NCBI GenBank assembly: GCA_900544335.1
Contig: UQUS01000043.1
Location: 1-5,417 of the forward strand
DNA: 5,417 nt
Direction of reading: 5' to 3'
From: an uncultured Sutterella sp.
GTDB taxonomy: Bacteria > Pseudomonadota > Gammaproteobacteria > Burkholderiales > Burkholderiaceae_F
Below the pieces are notes generated by a model that worked only from the letters and a program-made list of their open reading frames with translations, was not told the origin of the DNA and did not search any database. Positions 1-5,417 of this stretch are shown here, piece after piece. The first letter of the stretch is position 1. Each line of letters opens with the position of its first letter. Made by a program: the position numbers and the translations under genes.

Positions 1-86
1 AAAAAGAAACTTCTCGATTCGATGGAGTGGACTCATGAAGAGCCTTGATTTTTCCTGATAAAAAGAACTTTTTCTCCGATTGAGCA

Positions 87-95
87 TGGTAAAAT
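87..95 (+). promoter_or_regulatory. Candidate extended -10 promoter for the AAA/nuclease gene
   Basis: TAAAAT at 90-95 matches the sigma-70 -10 consensus at five of six positions and is preceded by TG plus one base at 87-89, the extended -10 pattern. No good -35 box lies about 17 bases upstream (the region around 67-72 is ACTTTT), which is tolerated in extended -10 promoters. Transcription would start near 102, leaving a leader of about 24 bases before the ATG at 126. The rest of 1-125 is AT-rich, with no supported gene. Confidence 0.4.
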
Positions 96-125
96 TCAAG
101 GGTAACTCTTAAGACTTTTATTCCC

Positions 126-1925
126 ATGAAAAAAGACCTTGCTATCGGATACGACTCATTTTTGGACTTAATCGGCAATCATTGCTATTACGTCGACAAG
201 ACGCGCTTTGTCAAAGTCGTTATGCATGATAAGAGCAAGGTGTTGCTCATTACGCGTCCGAGGCGCTTCGGGAAGACGCTTTTCATGGATACGCTCAACA
301 ACTTTCTGAGAATTGGTATCGATGGTTCCAGTGATATAACCGAAAGAAGAAGGCTGTTCGAAGGCCTTGAAATCCTTAAAGATGCGGAGTTCTGCAAGAC
401 CTACATGTGTCAGTGCCCGACGATTTTCCTGTCGCTTAAGTCGGCAGAGGGGTCTACATTCCAAGAAGCCTATCAGGCTTTTGCGCGCATTCTTGTCGGT
501 ATTGCTCGGTCATTTGGATTCCTCTCGGATAGCAAGAATCTTTCTTCGGAAGAATTGCTGGTCTTTAATCGGTATCGGAATCTCGACTACATGCAGAATC
601 CGAAGCATCAGGACTCCGTAAAGGCTTTTCTAAAGAACATGACCGAATTCCTTTCGCGTCATTACGGTCGTCAGGTCGTTCTTCTTATCGACGAGTACGA
701 TGTACCGCTTGCGAAAGCCGTGAAAGGTGGTTATTACGACAAGATGCTTCCCCTGATTCGTGGTTTTTTGGGCGAAGCTTTAAAAGCTGACCCGCAGACA
801 GGGAGCGAGAGAGAGCCGTATCTGAGGAAGGCGATTCTGACGGGGTGCTTGCGCGTGAGTAAAGAGAGCATCTTTACGGGGCTTAATAACCTGACGATTA
901 ACACGGTTTGGTCGGAAGACTTAAGTTTGGCCGAGGCAATCGGGTTTACGCCGACAGATGTTTCTCAGATGCTCGAATACTACGGCCTTTCATCGCGTTC
1001 GGAGGATGTCAAACTCTGGTACGACGGGTACAAATTGGTTGGCAAGGACATTTATTGTCCGTGGGACGTCATTAATTTTGCCGGTCAAGCGTTAAAGAGC
1101 GGAAAAGAACAATCGTTTGAGCCGAGAAACTACTGGGCCAATACGAGTAGCAACGATGCCGTACGCGAGTTTTTAGGGTTCCTTGATAAGCAAGATAGCG
1201 AGAAAATGCAGACGCTGGTTGACGGCGGCTCAATTGAAATTGATGTCAACGAACAACTCAGTTACGGCGATATGAAGCATCATCGTTCGCAGGATTTTTG
1301 GACACTGCTTCTTGCAACCGGGTATTTGACGCTTGTCAATTCCTCTCCGAAGGGCTCTTCGAATACGACCTACGAGGTGAAAATCCCCAATCGGGAGATT
1401 CTTGAAACATTTAAGACGAACATTCAAGCCTATTTCTCGGAGAGAAACGAACCGGTTGCATCTTTGGCTCAGGTTGTTGTTGCGGCGTTGCGTGAGGGCA
1501 ATTCCAAGGAGGCGATGCAGAAAATCAACGAGCTTCTTCGTCGATACATTTCGGTGCGAGATACGGCAAAAAAGGCCCCTTCGGAAAATTTCTATCACGG
1601 ATTCTTAAACGGGCTTTTTGCGGCATTGGGATCGTGTGTTGATAACTATAAATCCAATGTAGGGGCCGGAGGCGGATATGCCGACATCGTCTTTACGACG
1701 GATTTGGGTAGCGACACAATCGGAATTGTCATTGAAGTTAAGTACACGTCGAAGGTTGAGGCTCTGAGAGTAACGGCTTTGACGGCACTCAATCAGATTA
1801 CTCAAAAGCAGTATACGGAGTACTTTGAAAACTTCGGATGTACCCGTATTTACGCTTACGGCATGGCCTTTTGCTCCAAAACGTGTTTTGTAGGCGGACA
1901 GGAGTTTACTCAAAGCGTTCCTTAA
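126..1925 (+). CDS. AAA-ATPase-like / PD-(D/E)XK nuclease-like fusion protein
   Basis: This 599-residue soluble protein has no signal peptide or membrane segment. The N-terminal half fits the AAA-ATPase-like family (PF09820 type). It opens with a YVDKT motif (22-26), then a Walker A variant RPRRFGKT (44-51) with arginine where the first glycine usually sits, and a Walker B strand VVLLIDEYD (184-192, D189/E190). The family-typical blocks LTG..RVSKESIFTGLNN (238-255), WYDGY (298-302), YCPWDVINF (310-318) and YWANTSSND (336-344) follow. The C-terminal part fits the DUF1703/PD-(D/E)XK family (PF08011 type), with FYHGFLNGL (489-497), an acidic D520 in GYADIV, the IEVKY core (536-540, E537 and K539), and ALNQITQKQY (554-563). 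Length and domain order are normal for the family, and it appears intact. The ATG at 126 is chosen because the conserved domain starts only a few residues later, although no Shine-Dalgarno sequence precedes it at usual spacing (AAGGG at 98-102 is too far). Family members are often multicopy in gut genomes and their cellular role is not established. ATP hydrolysis and nuclease activity are predictions. Confidence 0.93.
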   Translation: MKKDLAIGYDSFLDLIGNHCYYVDKTRFVKVVMHDKSKVLLITRPRRFGKTLFMDTLNNFLRIGIDGSSDITERRRLFEGLEILKDAEFCKTYMCQCPTIFLSLKSAEGSTFQEAYQAFARILVGIARSFGFLSDSKNLSSEELLVFNRYRNLDYMQNPKHQDSVKAFLKNMTEFLSRHYGRQVVLLIDEYDVPLAKAVKGGYYDKMLPLIRGFLGEALKADPQTGSEREPYLRKAILTGCLRVSKESIFTGLNNLTINTVWSEDLSLAEAIGFTPTDVSQMLEYYGLSSRSEDVKLWYDGYKLVGKDIYCPWDVINFAGQALKSGKEQSFEPRNYWANTSSNDAVREFLGFLDKQDSEKMQTLVDGGSIEIDVNEQLSYGDMKHHRSQDFWTLLLATGYLTLVNSSPKGSSNTTYEVKIPNREILETFKTNIQAYFSERNEPVASLAQVVVAALREGNSKEAMQKINELLRRYISVRDTAKKAPSENFYHGFLNGLFAALGSCVDNYKSNVGAGGGYADIVFTTDLGSDTIGIVIEVKYTSKVEALRVTALTALNQITQKQYTEYFENFGCTRIYAYGMAFCSKTCFVGGQEFTQSVP

Positions 1926-1926
1926 C

Positions 1927-1944
1927 CGGACGGGATCCGTTTTT
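1927..1944 (+). terminator. Possible short rho-independent terminator after the AAA/nuclease gene
   Basis: One base after the TAA stop, CGGA (1927-1930) pairs with TCCG (1936-1939) around a five-base loop, followed by five T residues (1940-1944). The stem is only four base pairs, so the hairpin is weak. A competing hairpin, TCCGT (1936-1940) with ACGGA (1945-1949), would use part of the T-run as its loop. The position directly behind a convergent gene supports a termination role, but the structure is marginal. Confidence 0.35.
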
Positions 1945-1960
1945 ACGGAAACAAAGAGTC

Positions 1961-1988
1961 ATCAATTCGGAAACTGCGGAGAATTGAT
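1961..1988. repeat. Perfect 8-bp inverted repeat in the convergent spacer
   Basis: ATCAATTC (1961-1968) is the exact reverse complement of GAATTGAT (1981-1988), with a 12-base loop. A third copy, GAATTGATT, lies at 2106-2114, so the left arm could pair with either one. No T-run follows, so it is not a standard intrinsic terminator. Its function is unknown. It may be part of a structured 3' region or the remains of a small repeat element. Confidence 0.55.
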
Positions 1989-2011
1989 TGAGTACAAGTT
2001 GCGGAAAACTA

Positions 2012-2046
2012 CCTTGACAAACACCGAACACCGAGTTCGAGCAAGG
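2012..2046. repeat. Nested inverted repeats with a tandem heptamer
   Basis: An outer pair, CCTTG (2012-2016) with CAAGG (2042-2046), encloses an inner pair, CGAAC (2025-2029) with GTTCG (2035-2039), around a five-base loop. The stretch also contains ACACCGA twice in tandem (2021-2027 and 2028-2034). The stems are short and could be partly chance, but they lie next to a longer repeat pair and overlap a competing pairing (GAGCAAG at 2039-2045 with CTTGCTC at 2069-2075). Confidence 0.35.
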
Positions 2047-2049
2047 CAC

Positions 2050-2101
2050 GGGCACGCCCACGGTCTTTCTTGCTCTGTGCGTCAGGACAATGGGTGTGCC
2101 C
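2050..2101. repeat. 11-bp inverted repeat near the 3' end of the glycosylation operon
   Basis: GGGCACGCCCA (2050-2060) and TGGGTGTGCCC (2091-2101) pair over 11 positions with a single G-T wobble, around a 30-base loop. It is the strongest GC-rich stem in the spacer and lies 34 bases beyond the stop codon of the leftward operon. No T-run follows on either strand, so if it ends or stabilises that transcript, it does not do so as a canonical intrinsic terminator. The left arm is partly enclosed by the alternative 2039-2045/2069-2075 pairing, so the two folds exclude each other. Confidence 0.5.
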
Positions 2102-2134
2102 AAAGGAATTGATTTAACGATGCCCGGTACGAAA

Positions 2135-3949
2135 TTAGAAAGCGCGAGGGGAGTGTTCTGATTTACCCCTCGGCACCAACAAGCGCGCCGCTTGTGCCAG
2201 CAAAACGATTAATAGGGGTGCGGAAAGGCTCAAGGCATAACCGTATCGCTCCCAATACTGTATCGGCGTTGCTAAGAAAAGGCTGAGTAAAAGAGCCAGA
2301 AGAGGAAGCGTTGCCATCTGAGCCGGAGCGTTTTTACGCATAAGTGCCAAGAGCGTAATCAGAATGACAAGCCACGTCAAAAAACCTAAGGGAATCGTGG
2401 CGTCGTATTGATTGAAGACCGAACGCGAATCGAAAAGGCGGTTTTCCAGAAGGTTTTTTGTCTTGATGCCGTGGTCTTTGGTCCACAACTTAAAGCACCA
2501 TAAGCACCCCTTCGAAATATTTCCCGTGTCGAACGTAAAGTGAGTCACCGACCAGTAACCGACCGTCAAAAGTTCCCATCCTTCGAAGGAAAGGCGAGGA
2601 TTTTTCATCATCATCGATGCATAGTTTTTAAAGAAAGCGTTCCGATGTGAGCCGAGGTATCCGGCATTGAATCTGGCGGCCCATTTGAATCGATCGACAA
2701 GGCCGGGGGCGTACACGTCCTTGTACTTTTCAATCGGATAAAGGTTGTTCATGAAGACTTTGTTCTCTTCGCTCATGGCGCCCTTGTAGACGACAACACG
2801 CGCCATCTGGTTTAAAGGCAACCCGACTGTTTCCGCATACGATTGGTTAATGTGGAGTTTGTTAAAGAGCGGTCCTTGTACGGCAATGGTCAAGGCGGCA
2901 AGAACAGACATCGCCCCCGACAAATATTTGGCTTTCTTTTTAAATTCCGGCGTGCGATACCGTAACAGTAAAGCTACGCAAGCCAGAGCTGTAAGCAAGA
3001 TGACATAGGCTCCGTTGTTTCGCAAGGCACAGATAAAACAGGAAAAGAGACCAATCCAAAAGACCGTTTGGGCATCGATTTGTCCGTCGTGAGAAAAAAA
3101 GTCATATAGACGCAAACACAAAACGAAAACAGCACAGGAAAAGAGCGGATCTTTCCACATCGAAATGTTGTTTTGGGCGAAAAACGGTGTCAGGGCAAAG
3201 TAGGCAAGCGTCAGAACACACCAGGCGGCGTTAACGCCCTTACTGTGCATCCAGCGTGCGCCCCAAACCATGGTCCAGGCCACAAGGACCATTTGCGAAA
3301 GGCTGTAAAGGAAAATGCCGAACGAGACATCGTGAATTGCCATCCCGAGAACAATCCAAATCTTGACCCAAAGCGTGTAGCAAACGGGGTGGTGGTTGTT
3401 AAAGCCCCAAAGCCCTTGCGCTTGCATAATCGAAGAAATCGAGTCACCGTAAATAAATCCCGGATACCAAGCAAAAAGCCAGGGAAGCCAACAGAAAACA
3501 AGCGCCGCAATCAAAAGCCAGGTCGGTTTTGCCAAAATGATTCCGTAAACCGAGTCGTCATTGGGTTTGAAAAGCGTGGCATATGCGAAAGAACCGACCC
3601 AGATGAGAAGGCGGGCAAGCCCCTGGTAAATCACAATCACAAGGACGGCAAGCGCCACAAGGTCTTTAGCCGAATACGCCGTAATGTAGTTTGTGTCGCT
3701 CAGTGCCGTAACACCGCCGCCGAGAATGATGTGTTTGGCAAGCACGAGACTTAAAGCAAAAAGGAAACTAAAAGCCCAAAGACTCGTGCAGCGAATCGAA
3801 AGCGGATGCCGCAAAAGGAAAAATACCCCGAGACCGAGAAAAAAACTCATTGCCCCGTGAATCGGAAATCTCAGATACTCCCAAATGAGGTGGCCGGAGA
3901 GAACAGAGAAAAAGACCAAGAGTAAAAGAGCAAGAGGCTTTCTTTTCAT
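2135..3949 (-). CDS. Polytopic membrane protein, DUF6020-like, probable GT-C-type glycosyltransferase
   Basis: This 604-residue integral membrane protein has roughly 13-15 hydrophobic segments. They run from about residue 6 to 358 and again at about 519-536, 547-562 and 570-592. A soluble, probably extracytoplasmic stretch of about 160 residues (359-518) separates the two blocks. Blocks resembling the DUF6020 group are YPGFIYGDSIS (162-172, with an acidic D169), NNHHPVCYTLW (184-194), WKDPLFS (265-271), LRNNGAY (309-315), LPLNQMARVV (377-386) and YAPGLVDRFKW (413-423). The fold style resembles GT-C enzymes, which take sugars from polyprenyl-phosphate donors. Activity is inferred from this and from its place after GtrB- and GtrA-like genes, where gtr operons carry the specific transferase. 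The start is well supported: AAGGA (minus strand, 3962-3958) lies 8 bases before the ATG, inside the end of gtrA. Only 3 bases separate the gtrA stop from this ATG. The sugar and acceptor are unknown, and a role as a polymerase or flippase is not excluded. Confidence 0.85.
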   Translation of the reverse strand: MKRKPLALLLLVFFSVLSGHLIWEYLRFPIHGAMSFFLGLGVFFLLRHPLSIRCTSLWAFSFLFALSLVLAKHIILGGGVTALSDTNYITAYSAKDLVALAVLVIVIYQGLARLLIWVGSFAYATLFKPNDDSVYGIILAKPTWLLIAALVFCWLPWLFAWYPGFIYGDSISSIMQAQGLWGFNNHHPVCYTLWVKIWIVLGMAIHDVSFGIFLYSLSQMVLVAWTMVWGARWMHSKGVNAAWCVLTLAYFALTPFFAQNNISMWKDPLFSCAVFVLCLRLYDFFSHDGQIDAQTVFWIGLFSCFICALRNNGAYVILLTALACVALLLRYRTPEFKKKAKYLSGAMSVLAALTIAVQGPLFNKLHINQSYAETVGLPLNQMARVVVYKGAMSEENKVFMNNLYPIEKYKDVYAPGLVDRFKWAARFNAGYLGSHRNAFFKNYASMMMKNPRLSFEGWELLTVGYWSVTHFTFDTGNISKGCLWCFKLWTKDHGIKTKNLLENRLFDSRSVFNQYDATIPLGFLTWLVILITLLALMRKNAPAQMATLPLLALLLSLFLATPIQYWERYGYALSLSAPLLIVLLAQAARLLVPRGKSEHSPRAF

Positions 3950-3952
3950 ACT

Positions 3953-4333
3953 TTAAATCCTTTTCGTTCGAAAGAGCACGCGACTTGTCAGAAAGTTCAC
4001 AATGAGTCCTGCAATCGACCCTAAGGCGATACCGGCAACCGGGTAGGTCTTAACAAAAGGAGAGAGCACGAAGGCGACATAGAAAACACCGATATTGACA
4101 GCGCCGCCCAAAACCATATTGGCGTAATACCGACAAAACTCGGATGCGTGCGCTCGAGCGGTAACGTGAAATGTCAATCGGCGGTTCAAAACATAGGTAA
4201 AGAGCACGGCTGCGGAAAACGAGAGAAAACGGCTCAAAAGCGTCGGAAAAAGCGTTGCTGTAGCAATAAAAACGCCTGAGTCAACAAGAAACCCTCCGGT
4301 CCCGACCGCGCAAAACAGGAAAAAGCGCATCAT
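3953..4333 (-). CDS. gtrA: GtrA-family four-helix membrane protein (putative lipid-linked sugar flippase)
   Basis: This 126-residue protein has four hydrophobic helices at about 4-25, 36-50, 73-91 and 97-117, the size and layout of the GtrA family (PF04138 type). Recognisable blocks are GTGGFLVDSG (11-20), RFLSFSAAVLFTYVLNRRLTF (35-55) with the conserved LNRRLTF end, and the C-terminal GLIVNFLTSRVLF (109-121), followed by a short basic tail. GtrA proteins are thought to help move a polyprenyl-phosphate sugar from the cytoplasmic to the outer membrane face, although direct biochemical proof is limited. The start ATG overlaps the TGA of the upstream glycosyltransferase as ATGA (4333-4330), and no strong Shine-Dalgarno sequence precedes it, so expression probably depends on coupling. 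A second ATG follows immediately. Context on both sides fits a gtr-type module. Confidence 0.9.
   Translation of the reverse strand: MMRFFLFCAVGTGGFLVDSGVFIATATLFPTLLSRFLSFSAAVLFTYVLNRRLTFHVTARAHASEFCRYYANMVLGGAVNIGVFYVAFVLSPFVKTYPVAGIALGSIAGLIVNFLTSRVLFRTKRI
3957..3964 (-). promoter_or_regulatory. Ribosome binding site of the DUF6020-like gene, inside the gtrA end
   Basis: On the minus strand AAAAGGAT contains the Shine-Dalgarno-like AAGGA, 8 bases before the ATG at 3949. It overlaps the last sense codons of the upstream GtrA-type gene and sits just before that gene's TAA stop. Ribosomes finishing gtrA could therefore reinitiate directly, which supports coupled translation. Confidence 0.65.
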
Positions 4334-5367
4334 GGACGGCGCTCAAGAAGGTTTAAGAGCAGTTCGAACTGTTTGCGAGCCGTTCGAGCTTGCCCGTCCA
4401 AAACGAGGCCGCACACAAAGAGCATCAGGGACACAACGAAGGCAATCCCCGAGGCAATGAACGTCGGGAGGCGATCGACAAGACCCGTTTGCAGGTACTC
4501 GAAGAAAACCGGGAAAAAAAGCGTAAGCGCCACAAGGAAAAAGAGACCGGCCCAGGCAAGAGAAAAAAACTGCAAGGGTTTGTATTCGCGAAACAGATTA
4601 AAGATGGTCAAAAGAACGCGTATGCCGTCTTTGACGGTACTTAACTTGGAAAAAGAGCCGACGGGTCTGTCGCGATACGAAATCGGGATGCTCGTTAAAA
4701 GTAGGTTCTTGTCGAGTGCGTGAATCGTCATCTCGGTTTCGATTTCAAACCCCTGTGAGATGACAGGAAAGGATTTAACAAAACGCCGGGAAAAGGCTCT
4801 GTAGCCTGTCATGACGTCGACAATCGGATCGTCTTTACGGGGCCAGAACGTATTTATAAAAAGGCGGACAAGGCGATTCCCGAAATTGTGCCCGACGCGT
4901 TTATTTTCCTGAAAGTAGGTGGTCGAAAGCCGGTCGCCGATGACCATATCGGCATCGCCTCGAATCACCGGAGCAATCATCTCGGGCGCCGCATCAGCCG
5001 GATACGTATCGTCGCCGTCAGCCATAAGGTACACATCCGCCTCGATGTCGCGAAACATGGAGCGAACAACGTTTCCCTTTCCTTGGCGCCGTTCTCGAAC
5101 AACGTGTGCTCCGGCACACCGTGCAATGGCCGAAGTATCGTCCTTTGAGTTGTTGTCGTACACGAAAATCTCGGCCGTCGGGAGTACATGCCGAAAATCC
5201 GTAACAACTTTTTCGATGGTTATCGCCTCGTTGTAGCAGGGGATAAGTACAGCGATTTTTGACGGCTTAAGGGACGCGTCTTTTGGGACGGTTTTTGAGA
5301 GCTGTCCATATGATTTTAAATCAGAATCCGAATTCTTCGTGGGGGCACATTTCACCGACCAAGTCAA
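4330..5367 (-). CDS. Membrane-anchored family 2 glycosyltransferase, GtrB/DPM-synthase type
   Basis: Up to 345 residues with a GT-A catalytic domain and a two-helix C-terminal anchor. Motifs in order are AVLIPCYNEA (39-48), YDNNSKDDT (70-78), GKGNVVRSMF (97-106 region), the metal-binding ADGDDTYP (116-123, D117/D119/D120), GDRLS (144-148), DVMTGYRAFSRRF (184-196), FEIETEMTIHA (207-217) and YRDRPVGSFSKLST (231-244). Helices at about 266-289 and 303-324 anchor it. This pattern matches enzymes that transfer a sugar from a nucleotide donor to polyprenyl phosphate, facing the cytoplasm. It is first in the operon and overlaps gtrA by 4 bases. The start is doubtful: an in-frame TAA lies at 5385-5383, and the only usual start codons before the catalytic core are TTG (5367) and GTG (5355), neither with a Shine-Dalgarno sequence. 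The first 36 residues look non-conserved. Sugar specificity cannot be told; glucose or mannose would be typical for relatives. Confidence 0.92.
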   Translation of the reverse strand: MTWSVKCAPTKNSDSDLKSYGQLSKTVPKDASLKPSKIAVLIPCYNEAITIEKVVTDFRHVLPTAEIFVYDNNSKDDTSAIARCAGAHVVRERRQGKGNVVRSMFRDIEADVYLMADGDDTYPADAAPEMIAPVIRGDADMVIGDRLSTTYFQENKRVGHNFGNRLVRLFINTFWPRKDDPIVDVMTGYRAFSRRFVKSFPVISQGFEIETEMTIHALDKNLLLTSIPISYRDRPVGSFSKLSTVKDGIRVLLTIFNLFREYKPLQFFSLAWAGLFFLVALTLFFPVFFEYLQTGLVDRLPTFIASGIAFVVSLMLFVCGLVLDGQARTARKQFELLLNLLERRP

Positions 5368-5417
5368 GTAGGTAATTAAAATTTAAAAAAATCTCTGGCG
5401 GTTAAGCCATAGGCATA
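5368..5417 (-). promoter_or_regulatory. AT-rich leader upstream of the glycosylation operon
   Basis: Read on the minus strand, this short stretch holds a small stem, TGGC/GCCA with a six-base loop, then a run of seven T residues (5391-5385) and further AT-rich sequence. It could be the tail of a weak terminator from a gene beyond the window, or part of the operon promoter. No convincing -35/-10 pair at normal spacing is visible, and the main promoter may lie outside the window. Confidence 0.2.

Noticed and set aside
1..48. Possible tail of an upstream rightward gene ending at TGA 46-48.
   Set aside because: Only 15 codons are in the window, without any recognisable family feature, so it cannot be told from chance.
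60..73. AAAAAG-AA-CTTTTT symmetry suggesting a terminator before the promoter.
   Set aside because: The two-base spacer cannot form a stable loop and the stem is almost all A-T.
1230..1598. 122-codon leftward open frame inside the AAA/nuclease gene.
   Set aside because: It is antisense to a well-supported conserved domain, arginine-rich, and has no recognisable motif.
1906..2103. 65-codon leftward open frame over the convergent spacer, starting at TTG.
   Set aside because: It overlaps the end of the AAA/nuclease gene, starts at a TTG without a ribosome binding site, runs through the inverted repeats and matches no family I know. A chance frame is more likely.
2029..2105. Short reading frame on the minus strand, ending at a TAG near 2011, that looked like a transposase remnant.
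   Set aside because: About 34 codons, with no start codon context and no transposase motif; not enough to call an insertion-sequence remnant.
3173..3754. 193-codon rightward open frame opposite the DUF6020-like gene.
   Set aside because: It is a highly basic, low-hydrophobicity antisense frame with no domain features, created by the codon bias of the real membrane-protein gene.
5385..5391. Seven-base homopolymer upstream of the operon as a phase-variation switch.
   Set aside because: It lies outside any supported coding frame and is short for slip-strand switching; no paired GATC sites for Dam-type control were seen nearby either.

Overview
The window is a bacterial segment with four complete protein genes and little non-coding DNA. 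One gene reads rightward in the left third. Three genes form a tight leftward operon over the right 60 percent. The two units converge on a 209-base spacer. Moderate base composition, a large AAA-ATPase-like/PD-(D/E)XK protein of a type often repeated in gut bacterial genomes, and a lipid-linked surface-sugar module suggest a Gram-negative, host-associated (gut-type) bacterium. A Sutterellaceae-like member of the Pseudomonadota would fit, but this is a weak inference from protein style, and no rRNA or marker gene is present.

Layout: 1-125 is an AT-rich leader with an extended -10 promoter candidate. 126-1925 (+) encodes a 599-residue fusion of an N-terminal AAA-ATPase-like domain and a C-terminal PD-(D/E)XK nuclease-like domain, followed at once by a short hairpin plus T-run. 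1926-2134 is a convergent spacer unusually rich in inverted repeats. The leftward operon, in transcription order, is: a membrane-anchored family 2 glycosyltransferase of the GtrB/dolichol-phosphate-mannose-synthase type (5367-4330), a small GtrA-family four-helix membrane protein (4333-3953), and a 604-residue polytopic membrane protein resembling the DUF6020 group and probably a GT-C-like transferase (3949-2135).

The operon reads as a complete gtr-type module. The GtrB-like enzyme would charge a polyprenyl phosphate with a sugar on the cytoplasmic face, GtrA would help move that lipid-sugar across the membrane, and the large membrane protein would pass the sugar to a surface glycan such as lipopolysaccharide or another envelope polymer. 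Junctions of -4 and +3 nt imply one transcript and translational coupling. The sugar and the acceptor cannot be read from sequence.

Points for a second look are the uncharacterised terminal transferase in the Gtr(type) position, the lack of a convincing ATG start for the first operon gene (with an out-of-frame ATG that one extra base would join), and the inverted-repeat-rich convergent spacer. I saw no tRNA, rRNA, CRISPR array, intact insertion sequence or replication origin.
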